Assembly: GCA_029213305.1 (NCBI GenBank)
Contig: JARGPA010000008.1
Location: 1-37,484, forward strand
Source: Phycisphaerales bacterium
GTDB taxonomy: Bacteria > Planctomycetota > Phycisphaerae > Phycisphaerales > UBA1924
Direction of reading: 5' to 3'
DNA length: 37,484 nucleotides
Positions 17,144 to 24,934 of the stretch are shown here, piece by piece. The translations under genes and the position numbers were made by a program. Numbering within the stretch: the first letter of the stretch is position 1; each line of letters begins with the position of its first letter. The notes beneath the pieces are model-generated. The model did no database searches. It was not told where the DNA came from and worked only from the letters and a program-made list of their open reading frames with translations.

Positions 17144-17653
17144 ATGAACACCATGAATCGCTCAACTGAGTCATTTTTGACCACGCACGGGCTTGGACAT
17201 ATGCACCCTGCTTCGGGAACTTGGGGTTCACTACCAACGGTTGCACTTGCAGGGGTTTTGATCACGGCTGGTTTTGGTCCTGGGAATCCGAACGCATGGG
17301 TATATTACTTAGCGCTTTCACTGACTCTGATTGTCTATTCCGGAGCTTGCATCCTCAAAGGACATGAAGCAGAAGCAAAATGGGGCAAGGACCCGTCCGA
17401 AGTCGTTGCAGATGAAACCGCAGGACAAGCGATTACATTGATGATGATTCCATTTGGATGTGCGGTGTGTCCGCTCACAACGATCGGAACTCTATCACTC
17501 GGTTTTGTTCTTTTTCGCCTCTTTGATATCTTCAAACCCTGGCCAGCGGGCGCGATGCAGAGAGTTGCAGGCGGATGGGGAATCTTGCTCGATGATCTGA
17601 TCGCAGGACTCATGGCGGGCATATTGCTCATGGTTCTGCTCTCAGTTTTTTAA
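17144..17653 (+). CDS. pgpA: Phosphatidylglycerophosphatase A
   Basis: 169 residues with the PgpA family blocks: GLGHMHPASGTWGSLP at about residues 15-30, KDPSEVVADETAGQAITL near 84-101, and RLFDIFKPWPAGAMQRVAGGWGILLDDLIAGL near the C-terminus. The conserved acidic residues probably form the metal-dependent phosphatase site. It removes the phosphate from phosphatidylglycerophosphate to give phosphatidylglycerol, directly following PgsA. The gene lies 31 nt downstream of pgsA, and AAGGA (17133-17137) is six bases before its ATG, so the two very probably form one operon. Confidence 0.93.
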   Translation: MNTMNRSTESFLTTHGLGHMHPASGTWGSLPTVALAGVLITAGFGPGNPNAWVYYLALSLTLIVYSGACILKGHEAEAKWGKDPSEVVADETAGQAITLMMIPFGCAVCPLTTIGTLSLGFVLFRLFDIFKPWPAGAMQRVAGGWGILLDDLIAGLMAGILLMVLLSVF

Positions 17654-17682
17654 TCTGCGTGTAGAAAAGTATTCTTGATCCC

Positions 17683-17688
17683 TACGAT
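17683..17688 (+). promoter_or_regulatory. Possible -10 box of dus (apparently leaderless GTG start)
   Basis: TACGAT ends five bases before the GTG at 17694, separated only by T residues, with no Shine-Dalgarno. Four of six positions match TATAAT. Confidence 0.4.
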
Positions 17689-17693
17689 TTTTT

Positions 17694-18800
17694 GTGATCG
17701 CTCAGCCTTTAACATTGCGTGCGCCTGATGGATCGGTTCAACTTGAATCGAACCTACTTCTTGCACCCATTGCAGGATGGTGCGAACTTGCATGGCGAAT
17801 TACTTGCCGAGAACTCGGAGGCGTAGGACTTGCATGCACAGATCTGTTAAGTCCAAAGGGACTTCTCATTTCTAAAGAGACATCGCGTGATCTTGCGATG
17901 ACCAATGAAATGGATAAACCGATCGGGATGCAGCTCTACGGATCAGATCCAGAACTATTGGCGCAAGGTGCTCGTTGGTGCGCCGATCATGGCGCAACTG
18001 TTGTTGATATCAACATGGGATGCCCAGTTGATAAGGTCACCAAGAAAGACGGCGGATCCAAGCTCATGTGCGATGTGGATCAGACTTTTGATATCTTTGA
18101 GAAGGTTCGCAAAGAACTCCCCGGACATGTTCCACTCACCGCGAAAATGCGTTTGGGTTGGGACGAAGATGCAAAAGCGAATCGAACTGCAAGCAAACTC
18201 GCGATCGGACTCTGTGATCGTGGCGCAGCGATGATTACTGTCCACGGCCGAACAACAGAACAACGATTCAAAGGCAAATGCGATCTAGATGGAATCAAAC
18301 AAGTAGTTGAAGATGTCAGAGAGCAGTTTGCCCATGTCCCTGTTATTGGAAATGGAGATATTAAAGAACCTAAAGATGTCATCAACATGATGCACAAGAC
18401 TCAATGCGCCGGAGTAATGATCGGACGAGGTTCGTTTAGTAACCCTTGGCTCTTTCGATATGGGTGGGTTCTTCAACAACGCGTTGTCGAGTTGGATATT
18501 GACCCTGAAGATACGGATGCAATTAACTCGATTGATATCAGCGATCAGTTTCCAAGTGAAGATGAGAAACTTGATATGTTACTTCGATTCTTCAATCGAA
18601 TGATTGAGTATCGAGATGAGGATCACGCGAGACATGTCTTTCGTCAAAAAGCGAATCTCTTGGGCAAACCAATCAATAACGGGCACTGTCGGCCCCTCAA
18701 AAACGGCCTCAGAGAATCAAAGTCTATCCAAGATGTGTACGACGCCATCGAGCACTGGCGATTGAACACCCCTCAATCGAGTAAGGTTAGACAATTTTGA
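17694..18800 (+). CDS. dus: tRNA-dihydrouridine synthase
   Basis: A 368-residue FMN-dependent TIM-barrel enzyme. It has LLLAPIAGWCELAWR at the N-terminus, the active-site loop NMGCPVDKVTKKDGGSKLM with catalytic Cys110, then RLGWDED, VHGRTTEQRFKG and VIGNGDI, the last two contributing to FMN and phosphate binding. It reduces specific uridines in tRNA to dihydrouridine. The overall pattern is closest to the DusB-like bacterial group, but the tRNA position cannot be read from sequence alone. The start is GTG, 40 nt after pgpA. The gene might be read from its own promoter or through from pgsA-pgpA. Confidence 0.93.
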   Translation: MIAQPLTLRAPDGSVQLESNLLLAPIAGWCELAWRITCRELGGVGLACTDLLSPKGLLISKETSRDLAMTNEMDKPIGMQLYGSDPELLAQGARWCADHGATVVDINMGCPVDKVTKKDGGSKLMCDVDQTFDIFEKVRKELPGHVPLTAKMRLGWDEDAKANRTASKLAIGLCDRGAAMITVHGRTTEQRFKGKCDLDGIKQVVEDVREQFAHVPVIGNGDIKEPKDVINMMHKTQCAGVMIGRGSFSNPWLFRYGWVLQQRVVELDIDPEDTDAINSIDISDQFPSEDEKLDMLLRFFNRMIEYRDEDHARHVFRQKANLLGKPINNGHCRPLKNGLRESKSIQDVYDAIEHWRLNTPQSSKVRQF

Positions 18801-18810
18801 ATATTCCGAT

Positions 18811-18837
18811 TTGAACAAGATCTCAGTCTGTTATGAT
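18811..18837 (+). promoter_or_regulatory. Candidate promoter of the secreted dockerin-tailed gene
   Basis: TTGAAC (18811-18816) and TATGAT (18832-18837) are 15 bp apart, slightly short; GATAAA three bases on would give 18 bp. It precedes the Shine-Dalgarno and ATG at 18869 by about 30 bases. Confidence 0.4.
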
Positions 18838-18868
18838 AAAATTGATCTTAATGCAGAAGGAATGTTCA

Positions 18869-20224
18869 ATGTATAAGCGACAACTTACTTCATCACTCTG
18901 TTTGTTCGCAGCCGCGGGTTCTGTTGCATTCGCGGGTCCGGATCTCATTTGCTCGGAGATCGGCGCTGCAACCACATTTGGTTCCGCGGATGGGAAAATT
19001 GCATATTCCTTCGCAACAACAGTGTGCAATATCGGGGATAGCGAACTACCTTGGGATGCGAACACCAATGAGCATCCGCTGATCTCGCAAACGATGTATC
19101 GACTCAAGGATGGACAAATCCAGCAAATCGGAATCGGATTTGTTCGTCACACAACATTTCCACTTGCAGGGAATGCTTGCGGACTGGGATGCTCTCCTGC
19201 TGGATTTACAGCACTCGGCGCTGGATGTTCTGACACAAGCGGAAGCAGCATCAACGGGTCACAAAGTTTGATGGGTCCTCGCAGCGAAGTGGATCCGTTT
19301 AGTGGCGTTTATCCATATCCGTTTACCTCGATCAATCAAACAGGCAATGCGATCTATAAGAGATTGCAAATTGATATCGCAGACGTCAGTGATCCAAGTG
19401 CACTCTATTTTGTCGAAACTCAACTCATCACCAGTGCTGAAGAGACTCCTGAGACACGCGCGAACAATGCGAGCTATCGACAGGTTGTTTTTAGTCCAGG
19501 AGCTGCAAATGCGACAGTAGTCGGACCGACATATGCACAGAAGGCGGCGATCTATGCGTGGCGCGATCATGGGAACGGTATCGGAATGCTCGACTCAAGC
19601 GTCACGATCAGATCAGCAACGATTCCAAACGATGGGATCATTCATGTCGGATCGAAAGCAACTGATCTTGATAACGGCACATGGCGCTATGACTACGCTG
19701 TTCACAATCAGAATGCGAATAATGCGATCCTCTCCCTCGTTGCTCCTGGCGCAGGTTTCTTCGACAATGTGACAGAGATCTCATTCAGTGATGTTGAATA
19801 TCACGACGATGTCGACGGGCTCATCGACGGCTCAGACATTTTGGGCTTTGAATCCAACTACAATGTGTTCTGGAAAACCAATGACTCGGATGAGTTCCAA
19901 AATGTCATTCGATGGGGAACAACCTACAACTTCTCGTTTGAAGTGAATAACGAACCTGAAGTGTTCCGCGTGATTCTCGAATACGATATCCCTGGAGAGA
20001 CTTTCGCAACATTACCTATCTTGCTCGAGGCGATTGTCCCAAGCCAAAGTGATGCTTGTCATATTGATCTTGTGCAAGACGGCGAACTCAATTTCTACGA
20101 AATGTCTGGTTTCTTATCGCAATTTCACGTCGAATACCCAGGAGTTGATCTCAACTCCGATGGAAGATACGACTTCTTTGATATCTCAGAGTTCATCAAA
20201 CAATACAGCGCCGGATGTCCGTAA
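18869..20224 (+). CDS. Secreted protein of unknown function with C-terminal dockerin-like repeats
   Basis: 451 residues from the ATG at 18869. AGAAGGA ends six bases upstream, and the signal peptide (to AFAG, about residue 23) begins exactly here; the frame opens 12 codons earlier. The body carries a Cys-rich CGLGCSPAGF...GAGCSDTSG stretch, an RSEVDPFSG segment and a beta-rich C-terminal half; I do not recognise an enzymatic domain. The last about 55 residues hold two EF-hand-like loops, QDGELNFYEM and DLNSDGRYDFFDISEF, flanked by DAC and AGCP. This is a dockerin-type tail probably closed by a disulfide. I infer a surface-anchored or complex-assembled envelope protein. The next gene has the same tail. 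Confidence 0.8.
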   Translation: MYKRQLTSSLCLFAAAGSVAFAGPDLICSEIGAATTFGSADGKIAYSFATTVCNIGDSELPWDANTNEHPLISQTMYRLKDGQIQQIGIGFVRHTTFPLAGNACGLGCSPAGFTALGAGCSDTSGSSINGSQSLMGPRSEVDPFSGVYPYPFTSINQTGNAIYKRLQIDIADVSDPSALYFVETQLITSAEETPETRANNASYRQVVFSPGAANATVVGPTYAQKAAIYAWRDHGNGIGMLDSSVTIRSATIPNDGIIHVGSKATDLDNGTWRYDYAVHNQNANNAILSLVAPGAGFFDNVTEISFSDVEYHDDVDGLIDGSDILGFESNYNVFWKTNDSDEFQNVIRWGTTYNFSFEVNNEPEVFRVILEYDIPGETFATLPILLEAIVPSQSDACHIDLVQDGELNFYEMSGFLSQFHVEYPGVDLNSDGRYDFFDISEFIKQYSAGCP

Positions 20225-20227
20225 CGG

Positions 20228-20239
20228 ATTATTCGGAAC
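20228..20239. repeat. Inverted 12-bp repeat, copy 1 (after the first dockerin-tailed gene)
   Basis: GATTATTCGGAA lies four bases after the stop codon at 20222-20224. Its reverse complement TTCCGAATAATC recurs after the stop of the next gene. Confidence 0.5.
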
Positions 20240-20366
20240 AGATGGAACTCTGCGGACTCAATCTCGTATAGCTTTGCGTCCAGAGCGGGGGCATCGTCGG
20301 CTTTCTTGTCGATAGTGCACGACTTGATGTGCAACCCCTGCACCAGCCATACAGGAGAATTCTCGC

Positions 20367-21809
20367 ATGAATGCTATCAATACGCTTTCTATCGGACTGA
20401 TCGTCACTCTCGCCGGCTCAGTCTTTGCGGCCCCAGAACACACTCATCAAGGGCATGGAATCAACAATCAGAACACTGAGAAAGTTCATGGATGTTGGGG
20501 TGATGCTCATGGGAATCTCGAAGGGGATGTCTTCTTTCTCCCAATGGATCAAGAAGCTCGTGAGATCATGGAATCCGTTGATCGTGCGAACCGAGGGTTC
20601 ACAGACAATCGTGTCGACTTTGTCGTTGTTGGGGATGGATACACCGCTGCGGAACAAGATTTGTTCCATACCAACGCGAACACAATCGAGAACTCGTTCT
20701 TTCAGTACGAACCCTTTAAGAGCTATGAATCCTACTTCCGATTCACACAGGTAGAAGTGATCTCAGTCGATTCAGGTGTCGACAACGATCCAAGTCAAGG
20801 GATCAATCGCAACACAGCGCTAGATATGGCCTACTGGTGCGGCGGAACAGAGCGTTTGTTGTGTGTGAATGTTTCCAAGGCATATACCCATGCGGCTGCA
20901 GCGCCTGATATTGATCAGGTGATCGCGATTGCAAACTCATCAAAGTATGGTGGCGCAGGGTATTCGAGCAGCAACCTTGGCACAGCGGCGGGACGCAACT
21001 CTTCTGCAGCACAGATCGCGATTCATGAAATGGGACACTCATTGGGTGATCTTGCAGATGAGTACACCTACGGCGGCCCCACTACTTACACCGGCGGCGA
21101 ACTCAGCGCAGTAGATGTTTCAATCTACAATCGCAACGAACAACTCAACCAAGAAACCAAGTGGCACTACTGGATGGATGCGACAACCCCGGGATTTGAC
21201 AACCCGATTGATACCTATGAAGGGGGGAGCTATTCACAGTTTGGTGTGTTCCGTCCTTCGAACAACTCAATGATGCGAGCTCTTGGGCGCCCGTTCAATC
21301 TTGTGAGCGCTGAACGACTTCTTCGTCAGATCTATCTTGAAGTGAGTCCTATTGATGACGGCACTCCTGATGGATCAACTGTTTCACAGAGCGATGTTGT
21401 TTGGGTTACTCCAATGCAGCCTTTGAGTCATGATCTCCAGGTGCTTTGGTATCTAGACGACGAGTTGATTGTCAGTGCGATTCAACAAGATAGTTTGGAT
21501 CTTTCAACCCTTGGATTGGATTCAGGATCTCATACCATACGAGTTGAAGTGACTGATCCTACCCCTTGGGTTCGCAATGAAGCAATCCGCACGAATCGGA
21601 TGACAGACAGCCGCACTTTCACAGTGGACGCGTGTACTCCAGTTGCAGATTTTAATGGCGACGGAGCTCTGAACTTCTTTGACATCTCAGATTTCTTGAA
21701 CGCATTCAATGCTCAAGACCCCGCTGCAGATTTCAATCAGAGTGGATCGTTTAACTTCTTTGACATCTCAGGGTATCTCTCTGCGTTTAGTACTGGAGAT
21801 TGCAGTTAA
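20367..21809 (+). CDS. Secreted M64-family (IgA-peptidase-type) zinc metallopeptidase with dockerin-like tail
   Basis: 480 residues with a signal peptide (cleavage near VFAA, residue 22). The catalytic zinc motif HEMGHSLGDLADEY is at 220-233, where two His and a downstream acidic residue bind zinc and Glu221 is the general base. This is the pattern of peptidase family M64. VDFVVVGDGYTAAEQ near 84 is another family block. An Ig-like domain follows (about 340-410), then two dockerin-like loops, DFNGDGALNFFDIS and DFNQSGSFNFFDIS, ending TGDCS. GGAG precedes the ATG. The substrate is unknown. The shared tail with the upstream gene suggests a common anchoring partner. 142 bases separate the two genes. 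Confidence 0.88.
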   Translation: MNAINTLSIGLIVTLAGSVFAAPEHTHQGHGINNQNTEKVHGCWGDAHGNLEGDVFFLPMDQEAREIMESVDRANRGFTDNRVDFVVVGDGYTAAEQDLFHTNANTIENSFFQYEPFKSYESYFRFTQVEVISVDSGVDNDPSQGINRNTALDMAYWCGGTERLLCVNVSKAYTHAAAAPDIDQVIAIANSSKYGGAGYSSSNLGTAAGRNSSAAQIAIHEMGHSLGDLADEYTYGGPTTYTGGELSAVDVSIYNRNEQLNQETKWHYWMDATTPGFDNPIDTYEGGSYSQFGVFRPSNNSMMRALGRPFNLVSAERLLRQIYLEVSPIDDGTPDGSTVSQSDVVWVTPMQPLSHDLQVLWYLDDELIVSAIQQDSLDLSTLGLDSGSHTIRVEVTDPTPWVRNEAIRTNRMTDSRTFTVDACTPVADFNGDGALNFFDISDFLNAFNAQDPAADFNQSGSFNFFDISGYLSAFSTGDCS

Positions 21810-21820
21810 GAATCTGCATA

Positions 21821-21832
21821 TTCCGAATAATC
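21821..21832. repeat. Inverted 12-bp repeat, copy 2 (after the M64 peptidase gene)
   Basis: TTCCGAATAATC is the exact reverse complement of the sequence at 20228-20239. With it, it brackets the M64 peptidase gene. Role unknown. Confidence 0.5.
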
Positions 21833-21836
21833 GTTG

Positions 21837-21862
21837 ATATCACTGCAATATCGAGCAATATC
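21837..21862. repeat. Three ATATC repeats at one helical turn
   Basis: ATATC occurs at 21837-21841, 21848-21852 and 21858-21862, with periods of 11 and 10 bp. Such phasing can mark a protein-binding site, but the unit is short. Confidence 0.35.
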
Positions 21863-21896
21863 CTTCGTTGAGCATGGTGCATTCGCTAGGAGGGAG

Positions 21897-22035
21897 CAGG
21901 TTCGCGGACCTGTATGGTAGATAATCGGGGTTCTCTTACTGCATTTTCGATCGAAATTGGGATCGAATGTGCACCGAACTCAGTTTCACGCCGTTGAATA
22001 GCGATAGTTCATCATCCCGTTTCAAGGATGATGAA
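21897..22035 (+). other. Hairpin-rich intergenic segment, possible structured RNA
   Basis: The 374-base gap between the M64 peptidase and the DUF1573 gene has no credible open frame but holds three inverted repeats in a row. CAGGT/ACCTG is at 21897-21912. A 12-bp stem with one mismatch is at 21940-21951 / 21962-21973. A perfect 10-bp stem TTCATCATCC/GGATGATGAA is at 22008-22035. GATAAT at 21920-21925 could serve as a -10. None is followed by a T-run, so they are not clear terminators. No known RNA family was recognised. Confidence 0.35.
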
Positions 22036-22171
22036 TAGAGTAGTTATGCTCAATGCATGGTAATTTGGGTCATTGTGCGAGATGTTTATTGGAGAATCCT
22101 ATATTCAGTGACACAATGGTATGAGAGATTGGACAATCGAAACAGGTCCAGTGGATGCAATAGACAGAATC

Positions 22172-22176
22172 AGGAG
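22172..22176 (+). promoter_or_regulatory. Shine-Dalgarno that fixes the DUF1573 gene start
   Basis: AGGAG is seven bases before the ATG at 22184, where a signal peptide begins. The frame opens 21 codons earlier at 22121, without a comparable site. Confidence 0.75.
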
Positions 22177-22183
22177 TGACACA

Positions 22184-23278
22184 ATGAAATCGCACCAGTT
22201 AGCAATGTTTGTAATGTCGGGATTAACCTTGATCGCAGGGATTGCACCCATTACCCATGCGCAAGCACTTGAACGCGAAGATTTGGCGCCGAGTTCTCCT
22301 GCCGTTATGGATCCTGCACTCGAAGGTAAAGGATCTTTAGTCTTCGCAAGCAAGACTCAAGATACCGGAGAGATCCTGGATACTGAACTGTTTACGATGT
22401 CATATCTCTTCAGGAACACTGGCGCTGGTCCATTGACGATCACTCAAGTCAAACCATCTTGTGGTTGTACAGTTCCTGAACTTGCGAAGAAGACTTACAT
22501 GCCAGGTGAGGCGGGGACTCTCGAAATTGCTTTTGACCCAAAGGGCAAACGCGGTGCAGTCTCAAGAACCATCACAATCTTTACTGATTCAGAGTTAACT
22601 CCTAACGAGACAATTGTTGTTCGCGCTCTCGTCAAGCCTGTCATTCTTATTGAACCAATGGTGATCCCGTTCGATGCGCTCACGAAGGGTGAAACATCGA
22701 CAAAAGAGTTCAAAATCTTTGGACGCACTGATGACTTCAAAGTGACTCGCGTAACAGTAGATAACTCAAAAACATTTGATATCGAAATCGTCAATGACGG
22801 CGAAGTTGAAAAGAACGGCGAGAAGATGATTCTCAACACTGTTCGCGTAACCATTCGCAAAGACGCGAAACCTGACAATCATCGAGGAATGTTCAGTATT
22901 CGCACCAATGACGAGCGCAAACCAATCTTTACTCTCTCTGCAGTCGCACGAGTCCTCGGCGATCTCAAAATGAATCCAATCCGTGTCACAATGGGACGGA
23001 TGGCAGTTGGCGATGAGTTCGAGCGTGAGTTCCATGTCACTTCGAAATCAAATACTGCTTTTGAGATCAAGAACGCATACGCAAACTCGGTCGCACTCGA
23101 CGCGGTCTACACCTACGAACCTGTCGATCCTGAGCGCCGCAATGATTGGATTGTTCGAGTAACAGGTAAGGTCATCGCGCCTGCTCCACGATTTAACACG
23201 CAGTTGCATATCTTGACTGATGTTCAAGACGAAGAGCAGCTCACAGTTCAAATGTACGGCCAGCTCCGCGATCAATAA
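22184..23278 (+). CDS. Secreted DUF1573 (ASH-like) domain protein
   Basis: 364 residues with a signal peptide (MKSHQ start, hydrophobic core, cleavage near THA-QA at about residue 24). The DUF1573 domain follows, about residues 45-130. It has the family pattern of a beta strand, FRNTGAGPLTI, the signature SCGCTVPEL, then FDPKGKRGAVSRTITIFTD. The rest of the protein repeats similar beta-sandwich strands. DUF1573 domains are Ig-like (ASH-related) modules of unknown biochemical role, common in secreted proteins of Planctomycetota and Bacteroidota; the Cys-Gly-Cys pair may be redox-active or metal-binding. The rhodanese and MauE/DoxX genes follow on the same strand. Confidence 0.88.
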   Translation: MKSHQLAMFVMSGLTLIAGIAPITHAQALEREDLAPSSPAVMDPALEGKGSLVFASKTQDTGEILDTELFTMSYLFRNTGAGPLTITQVKPSCGCTVPELAKKTYMPGEAGTLEIAFDPKGKRGAVSRTITIFTDSELTPNETIVVRALVKPVILIEPMVIPFDALTKGETSTKEFKIFGRTDDFKVTRVTVDNSKTFDIEIVNDGEVEKNGEKMILNTVRVTIRKDAKPDNHRGMFSIRTNDERKPIFTLSAVARVLGDLKMNPIRVTMGRMAVGDEFEREFHVTSKSNTAFEIKNAYANSVALDAVYTYEPVDPERRNDWIVRVTGKVIAPAPRFNTQLHILTDVQDEEQLTVQMYGQLRDQ

Positions 23279-23348
23279 GCCGTAGATCGTCTCGAAACAT
23301 GGGTAGTTTGGTTATCAAGACTGGGCAATCCTGCCCTTTGGATCATTC

Positions 23349-23948
23349 ATGAAATGTATGCAGACCATCGGTGGTGTCTTAGCGATAGTCGGGCTCGGGT
23401 ATCTCTGTGGGATCGGACAAGCGTTTATGCGCGATGTCCCCGTGATCCTTGGAGCTCAACCAACCACGACGAATTCAAGTTCACTACTTGAAGATGCGGA
23501 CTCAGTTATCAAGGATACTCAAGTTCAAGTCGAATCCGATCCGATTGAATCGACTCCAAATACAGTAGAATCTCCCGTTGATACAGATCCACTTCTCGAT
23601 GCACCAGTTCCCGAAGGGATGCTTAGTCTTCGCGAAGCACTTCAACTCTGGAACGATGGCGCATACTTCATCGACTCTCGATTGAGAGACGAGTTTGACG
23701 CAGGGCACATTTCGGGCGCTGCGTATCTCACGGCGGAGACATTCTTCTCCCCAGAGGGTGAAGCAGAAATGACGACTATCCCTCCTGATGCAACAGTTGT
23801 TATCTACTGCATCGGAGGCGAAGAATGCGATGCTTCTAAGAACACGCTTGCTCTTCTCCAACAATCGGGGTTCACTGATCTACGGATCATGGGCGTCGGA
23901 TACGATGAGTGGGCCGCCGCGGGCCTTGAGACAGAGGTGTCCCCATGA
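23349..23948 (+). CDS. Membrane-anchored rhodanese-domain protein
   Basis: 199 residues. An N-terminal hydrophobic helix (about 5-27) acts as an uncleaved anchor or signal peptide. An acidic Ser/Thr/Pro-rich linker (about 38-88) leads to a rhodanese domain (about 90-195) with LREALQLWNDGAYFIDSR, the DEFDAGHISGAAYL block and the active-site loop YCIGGEEC. Cys154 is the expected persulfide-carrying residue, and a second Cys160 in the loop is unusual. It probably handles sulfane sulfur or thiol redox outside the cytoplasmic membrane. It follows the DUF1573 gene by 70 nt and overlaps the MauE/DoxX gene by ATGA. The ribosome site is weak; Met4 is an alternative start. Confidence 0.85.
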   Translation: MKCMQTIGGVLAIVGLGYLCGIGQAFMRDVPVILGAQPTTTNSSSLLEDADSVIKDTQVQVESDPIESTPNTVESPVDTDPLLDAPVPEGMLSLREALQLWNDGAYFIDSRLRDEFDAGHISGAAYLTAETFFSPEGEAEMTTIPPDATVVIYCIGGEECDASKNTLALLQQSGFTDLRIMGVGYDEWAAAGLETEVSP

Positions 23949-24499
23949 GTGCACTCCGTTGGGCAGAATCAATCTTGCTCCAGTTCCCGATGCGAATCGG
24001 GCTTGGCGGTCTCTTCGTATTTGCAGCGTTGAAGAAAATCGATAATGTTCAAGCATTCGCGTTTGCGATCAAAGGGTTCAAAATTCTGGACCCGGATAAG
24101 CACGGCCAGTTGATTATTAACGCTGCATACACCATCCCTTGGGTTGAGTTAATCGCTGGAATCCTTATGATCATTGGGTTTAAAACCAGAGCAGCGACCG
24201 CTGCGCTCGGGTTGATGCTCATCGTGTTCATCGCGGGATTGTTGCATGTGATCTTCGATCCAAGCATTGATGCAGATTGCTCATGCTTTGGAGATATGAA
24301 CCTGGTTTGTTCATCAAAAGTGGGTTGGTGCCAGGTCATCCGGGATGTCGTTATGCTCATCCCTGTGGTCTATCTACTCTGGCGTGGAGGCGGAATTCTG
24401 GCACTTGACTCCATCTTTGACAAGAAGAAGTGCCTCCAAGACTCCAATTCGAACTCAAATTCGACCAATCAGGTCGACGATTTGGGTATCCGAGCCTAA
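23945..24499 (+). CDS. MauE/DoxX-family redox-associated membrane protein
   Basis: 184 residues with four membrane helices of the DoxX/MauE fold. It begins MRIGLGGLFVFAALKKIDN, and PWVELIAGILMIIGF and LGLMLIVFIAGLLHVIF follow. A Cys-rich loop DADCSCFGDMNLVC precedes WCQVIRDVVML. The C-x-C-F-G motif with downstream Cys is typical of the MauE branch, which supports disulfide formation or maturation of exported proteins. Its ATG overlaps the rhodanese stop by four bases, indicating coupled translation. I infer that it passes electrons or thiol equivalents across the membrane to or from the rhodanese. The C-terminal tail is polar and Ser/Asn-rich. Confidence 0.82.
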   Translation: MSALRWAESILLQFPMRIGLGGLFVFAALKKIDNVQAFAFAIKGFKILDPDKHGQLIINAAYTIPWVELIAGILMIIGFKTRAATAALGLMLIVFIAGLLHVIFDPSIDADCSCFGDMNLVCSSKVGWCQVIRDVVMLIPVVYLLWRGGGILALDSIFDKKKCLQDSNSNSNSTNQVDDLGIRA

Positions 24500-24588
24500 A
24501 TTCCCTCTCGCAAATCAACGATCCGTCGCTTGGGTCGCAAGGTGGTGTTCACCGTACCCAAGCCACGAAGTCCAAGACGGAGATCACA

Positions 24589-24861
24589 ATGAGCAGAATG
24601 AATACACGCGGCGGCGACAGAGATCGAGATCAAGATCGCTTCTCAACAGGTCCAATCAAAGCAACCAAGAAGAGTGGCAAAGACATCGAGTATGTCGATT
24701 ACAAAGACTATGAGTCACTTCGCAGAATGATGACACCCAACGGCAAGATTTACGGCCGCAAGCGCTTGGGGACAAACGCTCGTCAGCAGAGAATGGTTGC
24801 TCAAGCAATCAAACGGGCACGCTTCATGGGATTGCTCCCATTCACTAGCGCGACTCTCTGA
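24589..24861 (+). CDS. rpsR: 30S ribosomal protein bS18
   Basis: 90 residues from the ATG at 24589, with GGAG (24579-24582) six bases upstream. The bS18 core is complete: YKDYESLRRMM, GKIYGRKRLGTNARQQR, then AIKRARFMGLLPFT at the C-terminus. The N-terminal 20 residues are an Arg/Asp/Gly-rich extension. bS18 sits on the platform of the 30S subunit beside bS6. In many bacteria rpsR lies with rpsF, ssb and rplI; none of those is nearby, so it stands alone. A strong terminator follows immediately. The longer frame opening at 24430 lies mostly over the preceding gene and is rejected. Confidence 0.95.
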   Translation: MSRMNTRGGDRDRDQDRFSTGPIKATKKSGKDIEYVDYKDYESLRRMMTPNGKIYGRKRLGTNARQQRMVAQAIKRARFMGLLPFTSATL

Positions 24862-24888
24862 TCTCGCTGAATCCGACATTTTAATATC

Positions 24889-24925
24889 AATCAGGCCGAG
24901 CAATGCTTGGCCTGATTTGTTTTTG
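24889..24925 (+). terminator. Intrinsic terminator of rpsR
   Basis: AATCAGGCCGAGC (24889-24901) pairs with GCTTGGCCTGATT (24905-24917) over a three-base loop with one wobble pair. The T-rich run TGTTTTTG follows. It also separates rpsR from the promoter of the next gene. Confidence 0.92.
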
Positions 24926-24934
24926 TGGATCGCA

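Noticed and set aside
21897..21912. CAGGT/ACCTG hairpin as a terminator of the M64 gene
   Set aside because: Five base pairs and no T-run on either strand.
22121..22183. 21-codon extension of the DUF1573 protein
   Set aside because: AGGAG and a classical signal peptide both point to the ATG at 22184.
23323..23336. GGGCA/TGCCC hairpin before the rhodanese gene as a terminator
   Set aside because: Short stem followed by only three T residues; the downstream gene seems to belong to the same cluster.
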